Assembly: GCA_913043275.1 (NCBI GenBank)
Contig: CAJWLL010000004.1
Location: forward strand, 1-41,446
Source: an uncultured Flavobacteriaceae bacterium
GTDB lineage: Bacteria; Bacteroidota; Bacteroidia; Flavobacteriales; Flavobacteriaceae
Length of the DNA: 41,446 nucleotides
Direction: 5' to 3'
The notes under the pieces are model-generated. The model made no database searches and was not told where the DNA came from. It saw only the letters and a program-made list of their open reading frames with translations. Made by a program: the position numbers and the translations under genes. This document shows positions 17,199 to 26,086 of the stretch, piece after piece (the first letter of the stretch is position 1; every line of letters begins with the position of its first letter).

Positions 17199-18530
17199 TT
17201 AGTTTTTATTAATTATTAAGTTTATTGTCTCAAGAGATTTTCCCTTAGTCTCAGGCATAGTAAAAATAGAAAATATGAGTTGTAAGACCATCATCAAGGC
17301 AAAGAAAGAAAATATAGGCCAAGGATTGGTTTGATAGATTGCAATAACTGCGGGAGCTAACAAAGTAATAATTGCGGCGAATACCCAGTGAACTCCAGCA
17401 CCAAAAGATTGCCCCTTAGCTCTAATTCTATTAGGAAATATTTCAGAAATAAAAACCCAAATTACTGCTCCCTGTCCTACCGCGTGGGAAGCAATAAACG
17501 CGAATATATAAAATGCAATCCATTCGGGGCTAGACTGAAAATAAAAAGACATAGATACTCCTGTTAAACTTATAATGTATCCCAATGAACCCAAAATCAA
17601 GAGTTGTCTTCTTCCTAACCTGTCTATAAGAAGTAAACCCAGAAAAGTAAAAATGATCATAATAACTCCTATCAATACGGAATTAAACAGGGACGCTCTT
17701 GTACCAAAACCCGCCATTTCAAGAATTTCAGGTGCATAGTACAGTATAAAATTAATACCAGAAAGTTGATTAAAAAATGAAATCAAAAAAGCGAGAACTA
17801 TGATCTTATTATTGGTTTTAGTAATCAATTTTAAATTACTAACAGAATTGATGTCGGCTGATTTAATTTGATTGAGGATACTTTCGGCTTGTTGGTCGTC
17901 ATCATATATTTGTCTTAATGTTTTTAATGCAGCTTTGTCGTTGTTTTGAAAAAGGATTTGCCATCTTGGAGTGTCAGGTATGAAAAACGTCAAAAGTAAA
18001 TACATTAGGGCAGGAAGTGCCTCGATCCCCAACATCCATCTCCAATCAGAGACTCCTTGAAAACCAGTGAGCATATAATTGGAAAAAAAAGCTATTAGCA
18101 TTCCAAAAACCAAACTTAATTGGAACAAAGCTCCAAGAGAGCCACGGTTTTTGGAGGTGGAAATTTCAGAAATATATATGGGAGCCGCTATTGAGGAAAC
18201 CCCTACTGCTAATCCTCCGATGAATCTAAAAAATGAAAAAGTATAGGGATCCATAGCCAAAGCAGAACCCAAAGCAGAAATTAGAAATAAAACACCAATC
18301 CAGGTGAGGGTTTTTTTACGACCAAACTTATTTGAAGGATAAGCCCCAAATAAAGCACCTAACACAGTCCCCCAAAGAGCCATGGACATAATAAAAAAAC
18401 CATGGAAAAAAGGACTGGTAGACCACAGTTCCTTAATGGGTAAGTTGGCTCCAGAGATTACAACAGTATCAAATCCGAAAAGGAAACCAGATAAAGCTGC
18501 TACAAGAATCCATCTAAATGATTTAGGCAT
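17199..18530 (-). CDS. Sugar-porter-family MFS transporter
   Basis: A 443-residue inner-membrane protein with twelve predicted membrane segments. Sugar-porter signatures are visible: GFLFGFDTVVISGA at the start, NKFGRKKTL and DRLGRRQLL in the two intracellular loops, RFIGGLAVGVSS, PDTPRW in the central loop, and PETKGKSLE at the C-terminus. It probably imports a monosaccharide or uronate by proton symport. It is the first gene of the 13-gene uronate operon and is divergent from the LacI-family gene. The operator-like GTGCGCGTACAC lies 14-25 bases before its ATG. A TRAP importer in the same operon means two inner-membrane routes. Confidence 0.93.
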   Translation of the reverse strand: MPKSFRWILVAALSGFLFGFDTVVISGANLPIKELWSTSPFFHGFFIMSMALWGTVLGALFGAYPSNKFGRKKTLTWIGVLFLISALGSALAMDPYTFSFFRFIGGLAVGVSSIAAPIYISEISTSKNRGSLGALFQLSLVFGMLIAFFSNYMLTGFQGVSDWRWMLGIEALPALMYLLLTFFIPDTPRWQILFQNNDKAALKTLRQIYDDDQQAESILNQIKSADINSVSNLKLITKTNNKIIVLAFLISFFNQLSGINFILYYAPEILEMAGFGTRASLFNSVLIGVIMIIFTFLGLLLIDRLGRRQLLILGSLGYIISLTGVSMSFYFQSSPEWIAFYIFAFIASHAVGQGAVIWVFISEIFPNRIRAKGQSFGAGVHWVFAAIITLLAPAVIAIYQTNPWPIFSFFALMMVLQLIFSIFTMPETKGKSLETINLIINKN

Positions 18531-18543
18531 ATTAATAAAATTC

Positions 18544-18555
18544 GTGCGCGTACAC
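18544..18555 (-). promoter_or_regulatory. Operator-like site upstream of the MFS-uronate operon
   Basis: GTGCGCGTACAC on the plus strand, 11 of 12 bases identical to GTGTGCGTACAC upstream of susC. It is centred on CG, as LacI-family operators are, and lies beside the LacI-family gene. It sits just downstream of a TATATTTG box, at about the predicted transcription start. A roadblock or repressor site for the adjacent regulator is inferred. Confidence 0.55.
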
Positions 18556-18563
18556 TACCATTG

Positions 18564-18571
18564 CAAATATA
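18564..18571 (-). promoter_or_regulatory. Bacteroidota -7 promoter box for the MFS-uronate operon
   Basis: Read on the minus strand, the bases are TATATTTG, an exact match to the Bacteroidota -7 consensus TAnnTTTG. It lies 34 bases before the MFS ATG. No good -33 TTTG is seen at the normal distance; the nearest TTG is 25 bases upstream. Transcription would start near 18557. Confidence 0.5.
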
Positions 18572-18625
18572 TAGAAACCGTTTGAAAATTTGACTTCAAT
18601 AAATTGATATAATTTTTTTATTAAA

Positions 18626-18643
18626 TTAATCAAAATTGATTAA
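18626..18643. promoter_or_regulatory. Perfect inverted repeat in the lacI-MFS intergenic region
   Basis: TTAATCAA and TTGATTAA, 8-base arms around a 2-base AA spacer, between the divergent MFS and LacI genes. It could be a protein-binding site. The region is very AT-rich, so chance is possible. Confidence 0.3.
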
Positions 18644-18694
18644 AAAGATGGCCAGAAGATAGTATATTTAAAAACTTAAGTATTTAATAAATAA

Positions 18695-18708
18695 TCAATT
18701 ATAATTGA
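18695..18708 (+). promoter_or_regulatory. Perfect 14-base palindrome overlapping the LacI start codon
   Basis: TCAATTATAATTGA is a perfect palindrome and contains the TTG start codon of the LacI-family gene at 18705-18707. Its TCAA/TTGA half-sites also occur in the inverted repeat at 18626-18643. Autoregulation is possible; AT-rich chance occurrence is not excluded. Confidence 0.3.
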
Positions 18709-19778
18709 CAACAATAAAAGACATAGCAAAGGAAGCAAATGTTTCTCCGGGAACTGTGGACAGAGTTCTGCATAAACGTGGAGGAGTATCTGCTAATACT
18801 GAAGATAAAATCAAAAAGATTTTAAAACAAAAGAATTTTAAAATCAATCAGATTGCTAGTTCATTGGCAATGAAAAAATATCATAAACTAGCTACTTTGA
18901 TTCCCCAGTTTGATGAAAATAATCTTTTTTGGAAATCACCCTTCTCAGGAATCCAAAAAGCAAGCCAAGAAGTCAATGCTTATGGTATTGAAAATCACGT
19001 ATTTTTTTTCGACCAATTTGATCCTGAGAGTTACTTAAAAGCTTTCCAAGAACTTATCATAATAGAACCTGATGCATTGGTAATGGCGCCCTTCTTCCTT
19101 AAAGAAACTAGTAAAATCATTCAAACTCTGGATTACAAAGAAATACCATATTTGTTTTTAAACGCTGATTTAAAGGGATATAATAATTTATGTTATATCG
19201 GTCAAAAATCATTCGAAGCTGGAGTTTTGTCTGGAAAGCTTTGCCATTTGTGTTCCGAAAAAGGAGATGAGTATTTGATCGTTCTAACTAGAAAAAACAT
19301 ACATGATTATGAGGCGAACAACGAAAGAGTAAAAGGTTTTAAGAGCTTTTTTAAAAATAAATTTCCCAATGCTCTGATCAATCAAATAAAAGTTGATATA
19401 TCAGAAGGACATGAAAAGGTGAAAAATAAAATCAATGATTTTTTAAACAAAAATCAACGTGTAAAAGTTGTTATGGTGCCTTCCAGTAGGGTTTCCTATA
19501 TCTGTGAAGCCATTGACAATGACAAGCTGTCAAAACTTAATGTTATTGGCTTTGACACCACTCCTCAAAACGTAAATGCTTTAAAGAAAGGGGGCGTAGA
19601 GTTTTTGATTTCTCAAAAATCATTCAATCAAGGCTATAAATCCATCAAAACTATGTCCAACTATCTTATTCATAAGGAAATTCCTAGCAATGAAATCCCC
19701 ACCCCCTTAGAGATCATTACCAATGAAAATTACAAATACAGTCACTCAGAGGAGCGAAAATATTACGACCAAAATTAG
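18705..19778 (+). CDS. LacI-family transcriptional regulator (TTG start)
   Basis: A 357-residue regulator. The first about 50 residues form the LacI helix-turn-helix (TIKDIAKEANVSPGTVDRVLHKRGGVSANTE), followed by the hinge region with an SLAMKK motif. A periplasmic-binding-protein-like sensor domain takes up the rest (LATLIPQFDEN, VIGFDTTPQNVNALKKGG). The start must be TTG: the codon just before it is a stop (TAA) and the first in-frame ATG lies after the DNA-binding domain. It is divergent from the uronate operon and converges on the PhoD-like gene with a 4-base overlap of stop codons. Likely inducers are a uronate or KDG-type intermediate (inference). It is the only regulator in the window and probably governs the locus. 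Confidence 0.9.
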   Translation: MTTIKDIAKEANVSPGTVDRVLHKRGGVSANTEDKIKKILKQKNFKINQIASSLAMKKYHKLATLIPQFDENNLFWKSPFSGIQKASQEVNAYGIENHVFFFDQFDPESYLKAFQELIIIEPDALVMAPFFLKETSKIIQTLDYKEIPYLFLNADLKGYNNLCYIGQKSFEAGVLSGKLCHLCSEKGDEYLIVLTRKNIHDYEANNERVKGFKSFFKNKFPNALINQIKVDISEGHEKVKNKINDFLNKNQRVKVVMVPSSRVSYICEAIDNDKLSKLNVIGFDTTPQNVNALKKGGVEFLISQKSFNQGYKSIKTMSNYLIHKEIPSNEIPTPLEIITNENYKYSHSEERKYYDQN

Positions 19779-21235
19779 AAGGAAACTTCATTTACTGGTT
19801 TACCTTCTACATCATGGTGTGTAAAAATAATATTAGGTTTGTTACTCCCACCCGAAACATATACTGACAAAAAACCCCCTTTAAGCCTAAGAAATTTATG
19901 TTCAGGCTGCGGATCTCCTCTGTTCCAGCCACCAGTTAGTGAATGAGAATCTGTTCCTGCACCACAACCAAATTCCCATAAATTAGTACCATCGATGTGT
20001 GTTACATACTGCCAATGTCTATCTCCATTTACAATAAAAAGATTTTTCTGATTTTTAATAAAATCTAATATTTCCCCCTGCTCATATGAATATTTTTCAT
20101 TACTAAGGTTGTCATTTTTATTCTCTTTATCAGGGCCTAGAATAGGTGAAGATGTTATTAACACCTTAAAAATTGCATCAGAATTTTCAACAGTCTTATA
20201 AAACCATTTTTTTTGATCATCACCCCAAATTGTTTTTTCAGGCCCATCCTCCATATTGTTAGGGGTTCTATAATTTCTACCTTCAACAATCCAAATCTGT
20301 AAGTCTTTACCCCAACTAATGGTTTTATATCTTTTGGAGTAGCTTGGAAACTGTTCCTCATCGAATATCTCTAAGCCGCGTTCAAAAGTAACTGTCCCAT
20401 AGTCCTTACCAGGATAGCTGTCATTATAACCCACATCGTGGTCATCTTTCATAAAATAGGAGGTGTGATCGTTGTAAAATGAACGTTGAAAAGGGAGTGA
20501 GAACAGACGATTCCACTTAAAACGCATCAACTCCTCTGTCATGGCGTAAGGAGAGGGTTTGTCCATATACTCTATATCCCCAGTATGAACATAAAAATCG
20601 GGTTTTAATTCAGACATACTAGGGTATATTTTATGACCATTTTCTAAATCATCACGACGGTTGTAATCATGGCAGGAAACAATACAAAATTTTACGTTCT
20701 TAGAGGTCTTTTGATCAGCTGGTAAAAGAAATTGACCAAAAATACTATCGGAAATTTTTCCACCTTTCTGAGGTCGAGTATAGATTTTAACACCATAATT
20801 CTTTCCTGCTTCCAACTTATCCAACTTCCACTGATGAGTATAATCTTTGTTAGTATTTACAGCTGTCCAATCTCTAACTACTGCTAGCTCAGGATGCCCT
20901 TTAACAAAGTAATGGAGTTGTACCTCTCCTGGAGCTCCAGGGCAATAGCCCTCCATATCTTTTAAACTTAAGCCTTCAGGAATTTGAGTATTATAAATGC
21001 CCTCCACGTCACGGTTATCGGACAAGATTTTCATTTTCTCACTAGAAATCTCAATAAAAGGATGACCTTCGAAAAAAGCCTCTTTATTTTTAGTAAGCCT
21101 AGTCCAAACGACAATTGAATTTTGATCAGCCCAACCATTTTTAATTCCATTTCCGAAAAAAGGTCCTTTAATTTCTTCCTTTGGCTGGCAGGAAATAAAT
21201 AAAATAGCAATTAGAATGTTGAAAAACTTACTCAT
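19775..21235 (-). CDS. PhoD-like metallophosphoesterase, lipoprotein
   Basis: A 486-residue protein with a short lipoprotein leader (AILFISC, Cys16). It has an N-terminal beta domain with WADQNSIVVWTRL, as in PhoD proteins, and a calcineurin-like metallophosphoesterase domain. Metal-binding motifs are FCIVSCHDYNR, HTGDIEY, FMKDDHDVGYND and NGDRHW, all matching alkaline phosphatase D. Such enzymes remove phosphate or cleave phosphodiesters. Its place as last gene of the lyase/GH105 run (34 bases after GH105) suggests an exported role on the glycan, such as dephosphorylation or another ester cleavage; this is inference. Its stop overlaps that of the convergent LacI gene by 4 bases. Confidence 0.87.
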   Translation of the reverse strand: MSKFFNILIAILFISCQPKEEIKGPFFGNGIKNGWADQNSIVVWTRLTKNKEAFFEGHPFIEISSEKMKILSDNRDVEGIYNTQIPEGLSLKDMEGYCPGAPGEVQLHYFVKGHPELAVVRDWTAVNTNKDYTHQWKLDKLEAGKNYGVKIYTRPQKGGKISDSIFGQFLLPADQKTSKNVKFCIVSCHDYNRRDDLENGHKIYPSMSELKPDFYVHTGDIEYMDKPSPYAMTEELMRFKWNRLFSLPFQRSFYNDHTSYFMKDDHDVGYNDSYPGKDYGTVTFERGLEIFDEEQFPSYSKRYKTISWGKDLQIWIVEGRNYRTPNNMEDGPEKTIWGDDQKKWFYKTVENSDAIFKVLITSSPILGPDKENKNDNLSNEKYSYEQGEILDFIKNQKNLFIVNGDRHWQYVTHIDGTNLWEFGCGAGTDSHSLTGGWNRGDPQPEHKFLRLKGGFLSVYVSGGSNKPNIIFTHHDVEGKPVNEVSF

Positions 21236-21269
21236 AAAAATTTTTTGAGAGCTTTAGTATAAATTTAGA

Positions 21270-22418
21270 TTATTTCCCTCCATATAACTTGTAAACTTCT
21301 GAGCCTGCGCTTAAAAATGCACCCACACCATAAACTTCAGTTTTATCAGGATAGGCCTCACCCGGTTCTGCTCCAATTGGCTGAACATAAGTTAACATGC
21401 CATCTCTATTAACATGACTTACCATTGCATTCCATCCTTTCTCAACAGCAGGTCCATAAGTTGCTTTATCTAAGATTCCATTATTTATTCCCCAAGAAAG
21501 TCCAAAAACGAAAAATGAAGAACCACTTGTTTCAGGAGTAGGGTAAAATTTCTGTCCCAAAAGACTCATTGCCCAATGACCCTGTGGAGTTTGAATTTCT
21601 AACAATTTTTTAGCCATTTTTTTATAGAGTTTAAGGAAATAAGAATAATCTTTATCATTAGGTCCAAGCTCATCCATAACATTTGCTAATCCAGCAAATA
21701 CCCATCCATTTCCCCTACCCCAGAAAATTTTTGTGCCATTGTCAAGCTTGCCAAAATAAGAACCATCTCTATAATATAGATTTTCTTCCTTGTCGTATAA
21801 ATGATTTGTAGATGCTTTCCACTCTTTAACCATAAAATCTATGTATTTGCGGTCCCTTGTTAGTTTTGACACCATTACCCAAACTGGAGGTGACATAAAC
21901 AAAGCATCACACCAATTCCATCTATCCTGATGAAATGGAGATTTCCAATCCATTTTTGTTTTAGATGGGTGATAAAGTATAAAATCAAATTGGTTGATTG
22001 TTGGTTTAATCATCCTTTCATCTTTGTATTTTCTATAAAGATGAAAGTAAGTTTGTCCAACGGTATGATCATCTGCATGAAAAACTCTAGCATAATATCC
22101 ATTTCTCATATTAAGCTTCCAATCGTGGGCTTCTCCAATTCCTTTTAGCCACTCATAATACTTATCACTGTCTGCCATTGATGCCCATTTAGAAATTCCT
22201 ACATAAAGAGCTCCATTTGTCCAATCTAACATACCATGTTTCCCTCTGGATAATCTTTTATTTTGAGCTCTAAAGTTCAAATCATCGTGATTTTCTATTT
22301 CCCAATCAGCTACTTTTTTCATTATCTGTTTAACTTCAGAAGGATTGATGTTTTGACCGTTAAGAGTTAAAGCAATAAAAAATGTAAATACTTTTAAAAA
22401 ATGTTTTTTTGTTTTCAT
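21270..22418 (-). CDS. GH105/GH88-like unsaturated uronyl hydrolase
   Basis: A 382-residue exported enzyme with a Sec signal peptide ending near residue 21 (IALTLNGQ) and an alpha/alpha six-barrel. GH105 motifs are present: WTNGALYVGISKW, HADDHTVGQTYFHLY (D116/D117) and WNWCDALFMSPPVW with the catalytic aspartate D171, WGRGNGWVFAGLA, and SGSSFFVFGLSWGINNG. These enzymes hydrate the double bond of a terminal unsaturated uronate left by polysaccharide lyases and release 5-keto-4-deoxyuronate, the KduI substrate. It sits 11 bases after the BNR propeller gene. The uronate stereochemistry and next sugar cannot be read from sequence. Confidence 0.92.
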   Translation of the reverse strand: MKTKKHFLKVFTFFIALTLNGQNINPSEVKQIMKKVADWEIENHDDLNFRAQNKRLSRGKHGMLDWTNGALYVGISKWASMADSDKYYEWLKGIGEAHDWKLNMRNGYYARVFHADDHTVGQTYFHLYRKYKDERMIKPTINQFDFILYHPSKTKMDWKSPFHQDRWNWCDALFMSPPVWVMVSKLTRDRKYIDFMVKEWKASTNHLYDKEENLYYRDGSYFGKLDNGTKIFWGRGNGWVFAGLANVMDELGPNDKDYSYFLKLYKKMAKKLLEIQTPQGHWAMSLLGQKFYPTPETSGSSFFVFGLSWGINNGILDKATYGPAVEKGWNAMVSHVNRDGMLTYVQPIGAEPGEAYPDKTEVYGVGAFLSAGSEVYKLYGGK

Positions 22419-22429
22419 GTTATAAGCAA

Positions 22430-23896
22430 TTAATTGTTTGTTTTAATTTTATATAGATACAAACTACTGGGAGAAGGCCAAGGCTTTTCTCTAGGTTTAT
22501 CTCGATTAGTACTTAATGTTTCCCATTTAAGGGCATATCTGAAGTCAGATTTATTGTTATGTCCAATGTCTTTAACAGCTATAATCTGTAAGCCCGGAAA
22601 ATTTCCCTCAACATTAAGTGAGCTGTCATTAAATCTTCTTGAAAAAAGTTTTTCAAATTTAAGTACTTTACCAATGGGATTTAATTCATCATCGAGAAGA
22701 ATGGTTCCATCTCCATACTTAATATGCCAATATCCAACCTCAAATCTGTTATCTAATCTGCGTTTAAAACTTTTTATTTGAAATTCATTTTTTATGCTCC
22801 CATTTCCAGAAAACTCCCATCTGTAATCCCAATCTGTTATTAGGTGAGACTCCCATTTTTGACCATTTGCTTGGGCAACATACAATTGAAGATTACCGTT
22901 ATTATCATATTTGTGATAAACAAACAGTGGTTTCTTATGTCGGTCAAAACAAAGTTTTGCAGCAAGATTGATGATCCCGCCCTTGGGAGGTACAGGAGCA
23001 ACAATTAGAGATTTCTTATCTAGTGTTGCAGGAAGAGCAATGGGTTGATCAAAAGCATCATACCAATTTTTTAAATCAGGACTCTTCATATAAGATAGGT
23101 CATGATTGGTTGAGCAGTCTGGTGTATCTCTCCATACCCAATATACATGATACCATCCATCCTCTCTTAACTCAGGTTGGGATTGATAAGCATTCATAAG
23201 TCCTTGACCATCTGTTAAGGGAACATCTAACATCCTTGACCATGTTTGGGATTCGGAATTATACACATTATAGATTTCATTACCATTTCCACTCCCACCA
23301 TCTCTATAGTGAAAAATCAATTCATCATCTTTTGTCATCATAAACTTTGGATAAGTAGCTTTTAATTCCTTTGGACCAACCATTGGAAAATATTGAGTCA
23401 ATGATGAGATATCATTTGGTTTTTCACTTCTAAAATAGGTAAGAGAATCAACATGCATGTTTCCAGAAAGGTGAATAAAGCCCTTTTTATCCACTGCCAT
23501 GGTTATCGAATTATGAGAATCCCATCCGACTTCTGTTGCAGAGAAACGTTTTGATTTTTCTTTGGCATTTTTATCTCTTGGTGGAGCAGGCATTTGAAAT
23601 AGTGAAAAATTGATTTCATTTATATTTCTTTGACCCACTATCATATTTCTATTAGCATTATAGTAAGCGATATACTGTCTATCTATATTGGTAAACAAAC
23701 AAAAGCCAACCCGATGTCCAGACCATACCGAATCTATCTTAATTATTTGCTCTACAGTCTCTTTAATATGAGACTCATCAATGATTATTCCATCTTTGAC
23801 ACCAGTCTTACAATTGGTGAAAAGATAGAATAGAGAGGCCATTAAAATTAATGATCTTATATTTTTTATTAGATCTAGTTCTGAGAGGGAAAACAT
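22430..23896 (-). CDS. BNR_4 beta-propeller lipoprotein, putative PL24/PL25-like lyase or dehydratase
   Basis: A 488-residue lipoprotein (lipobox LFTNC, Cys29) that looks like a seven-bladed propeller of the BNR_4 group. Conserved blocks are GWDSHNSITMAVDKKGFIHL (H128), GNMH (H148), TYPKFMMTKDDELIFHYRDGG (Y182 and R198) and WRDTPDCSTNHDLSYMKSPD. The two histidines are 20 residues apart and the Tyr-Arg pair 16 apart, the same spacings I recall for the catalytic residues of PL25 ulvan lyase. The superfamily also contains PL24, PL42, GH145 and oligosaccharide dehydratases, so the reaction is uncertain. It is translated between a heparinase-like lyase (19-base gap) and GH105 (11-base gap), so an unsaturated-uronate-forming role fits. 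Confidence 0.8.
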   Translation of the reverse strand: MFSLSELDLIKNIRSLILMASLFYLFTNCKTGVKDGIIIDESHIKETVEQIIKIDSVWSGHRVGFCLFTNIDRQYIAYYNANRNMIVGQRNINEINFSLFQMPAPPRDKNAKEKSKRFSATEVGWDSHNSITMAVDKKGFIHLSGNMHVDSLTYFRSEKPNDISSLTQYFPMVGPKELKATYPKFMMTKDDELIFHYRDGGSGNGNEIYNVYNSESQTWSRMLDVPLTDGQGLMNAYQSQPELREDGWYHVYWVWRDTPDCSTNHDLSYMKSPDLKNWYDAFDQPIALPATLDKKSLIVAPVPPKGGIINLAAKLCFDRHKKPLFVYHKYDNNGNLQLYVAQANGQKWESHLITDWDYRWEFSGNGSIKNEFQIKSFKRRLDNRFEVGYWHIKYGDGTILLDDELNPIGKVLKFEKLFSRRFNDSSLNVEGNFPGLQIIAVKDIGHNNKSDFRYALKWETLSTNRDKPREKPWPSPSSLYLYKIKTNN

Positions 23897-23915
23897 GATT
23901 TAATGTATTTAAATT

Positions 23916-26057
23916 CTAATCTAGCAAAAGACCTGATTTTTCATTTTTAAAATGATACTTAAAGGGCTGGTTTTCATAACTAAAACTAATGCTTAGACTA
24001 CCATCCTTATTTGATTCTATTTTCTTAGAAGCCATGATTTCCTTGGCTTGTTTTTTGTCATCAACAGGTACAATCAAGTTTGCTATGACAGTTTTCTTTG
24101 CAGTCGCTTTAAGCTCTACATCAAAATATTGAATCCAACGGAAAGGTTGGGATGCATTTACCATTTGAGAGGGATGTCTGCCTTCAATAATGGAATAGTC
24201 TTGATCAGTAAGAGGTATCAAGGCCATTGTACCTTCTTTTCCATCAAGGAGGACATAACCCTGCTGAGTTTTAAGATCAACCCCGGTGTGGAAACGTACT
24301 TCAATTAATGCGTTCTTATCAGAATGTACTTCATCCAAAACAAGGGTGATTTCGGGTTTTTCAAGCAGGATATTTCTTCTCCATTTTTTAAGTTCCTTTT
24401 TTGGATAGGCATTAGTGGGGTCCATCAATACATAGTCACTATCTGCATTTGTTCTGAAATCAAGCACCACTCCTCCAATAGTATAGTCATAAGGCTGTTT
24501 ATAGTATTTTCCAGAAATTTGCTGCTCTCCGTTTACCAATATGGTGTTGTGCCCTTCACTGGAGGCCTCTGGATAGTCAAAACGTGCCTCATCAAAATAT
24601 TTCTCATCATATCCACTTTTACCCAAGTCTCTAATATAGTATTCCTTATTCCAATAAACTATAAAATGACCGATGTCGAGATGACCGTGATGGGGATCAT
24701 CATTTTTTCCAGCTTTACCTGCTACCAAAACCTTATCTGGACTTAAAAAATCACTTCGCATCACCCACCAATCAATTGTTTTAAAATGAATTGAAGGCTG
24801 AGTCGGAGGCAATGCCTGAAATTTCGGTCTGGACCAAATAATATCAAAAGGATCTCCTAGGGAACTAGAAGTAAAACTCTTGTTACCAGACTTTCTTTGG
24901 TATTCTGTTCTATAATCAATATCAAGTCGATTTCTATACCAAGCCGCCTGAGGGTTTTGGGTCTCTGTGGCAAGTTTATTAATTAGATGAGTGCTTCCCA
25001 GCAATCCTCCTCCATTAGAGTCCTCAAAGTTTAGTGACTGATTTCCAGGAAGTGAAATATGCAGAGGAAAAGTAACGGGATTGTCTGCAAGTCGTTTATT
25101 TTTAAAAAGATTGTACTTGCCTCTAGTTAATCTTTTTAATGCATCGGCAAAAAATGAAGAGGTGTGAATACCATAGTTCCAATAAGCTCCACCTTCCTGC
25201 CAACCTCCGTCAACGCCTAGTTCATTAAACATGCTGTTAATTCTGTTATAGGATTCTGCTACAACGTCAGTCAGTTGTGGATGCTCTTTTAAAAGGCTTA
25301 AACCAACCAAACCAACACCTGAATTACAAACACCGCACCAGTTACATCTATAGGCAGTTGCCCACCAATGAAATTCATAATCTCCCCTTACACGCGTAAT
25401 CACCTTTTCTAAAAGCGCTCCACGAATCCGATCTCTTTGAGGCTGGGATAGAGCAGGATACAACCAGTCGTAAACTGCAGCCATCATTCGACCTGAATCC
25501 CCATTCCAGTGATCAAAATTAAAATTTACCTGATCATCGGGAACATTCCAGGGCATAATACGGGAATAAATTATAGGAAACTCATGAGCTCGTCTTGTCC
25601 ATGTTGTCAAATCGCAAAATGCATCTGCAAATTCAAATGCTTTTTGAGCATATCGATCCTCTCCAGTCATTTGGTAGAGAAAGGCGAGGTGAAAAGCATT
25701 GTTTCTATTTTTATTGTAGTAGCTTGAGTATTTGGGGCTTCGATCATCATCTGACCAATCAGCACGTGTATTTTTACCCTGTATTGGTATATTTTTATCT
25801 ACTGGCATTGCCATCCAGACTTTTGCTTCAGCTTTGAGTCTTCTATAAACATCTTGGCTATCTTGATCTTTATTTATTCTATTGATAAGAAGCTTTTTTT
25901 CTGATTCATTAAAATAAAGATAAGGGTGTTCTAAAGTGGAGATTTCAATAGCATTGTCAATATCGGATTTTGTTAATTGGGCAATGACACCAGTTACTTT
26001 GAAAAAAAGTATTAGTATAAAAAATATTTTAGTAACAAATATAAGTGCCCGATTCAT
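23916..26057 (-). CDS. Heparinase II/III-family polysaccharide lyase (secreted)
   Basis: A 713-residue protein with a Sec signal peptide (about residues 1-26, VTGVIAQ). It has an N-terminal alpha/alpha toroid (about 40-400) and C-terminal antiparallel beta domains (about 420-700). Likely active-site groups are asparagine in CNWCGVCN (N239/N245), tyrosine in EGGAYWNYG (Y292) and histidine in DPHHGHLDIGHF (H457 or H459), with EGHNTILVNGEQQ following. This is the Asn/Tyr/His layout of PL12/PL21-type lyases. It would cleave beside a uronate by beta-elimination. The exact PL family cannot be assigned by eye; PL12, PL15, PL17, PL21 and newer families share the fold. It lies 29 bases after a second lyase gene and before the propeller. 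Confidence 0.86.
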   Translation of the reverse strand: MNRALIFVTKIFFILILFFKVTGVIAQLTKSDIDNAIEISTLEHPYLYFNESEKKLLINRINKDQDSQDVYRRLKAEAKVWMAMPVDKNIPIQGKNTRADWSDDDRSPKYSSYYNKNRNNAFHLAFLYQMTGEDRYAQKAFEFADAFCDLTTWTRRAHEFPIIYSRIMPWNVPDDQVNFNFDHWNGDSGRMMAAVYDWLYPALSQPQRDRIRGALLEKVITRVRGDYEFHWWATAYRCNWCGVCNSGVGLVGLSLLKEHPQLTDVVAESYNRINSMFNELGVDGGWQEGGAYWNYGIHTSSFFADALKRLTRGKYNLFKNKRLADNPVTFPLHISLPGNQSLNFEDSNGGGLLGSTHLINKLATETQNPQAAWYRNRLDIDYRTEYQRKSGNKSFTSSSLGDPFDIIWSRPKFQALPPTQPSIHFKTIDWWVMRSDFLSPDKVLVAGKAGKNDDPHHGHLDIGHFIVYWNKEYYIRDLGKSGYDEKYFDEARFDYPEASSEGHNTILVNGEQQISGKYYKQPYDYTIGGVVLDFRTNADSDYVLMDPTNAYPKKELKKWRRNILLEKPEITLVLDEVHSDKNALIEVRFHTGVDLKTQQGYVLLDGKEGTMALIPLTDQDYSIIEGRHPSQMVNASQPFRWIQYFDVELKATAKKTVIANLIVPVDDKKQAKEIMASKKIESNKDGSLSISFSYENQPFKYHFKNEKSGLLLD

Positions 26058-26086
26058 TCTATTATCTATTTAAATATTAATCTCGG

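Noticed and set aside
24324..24746. 140-residue antisense frame inside the heparinase-like lyase
   Set aside because: Shadow frame in a conserved gene, with no family features or promoter.
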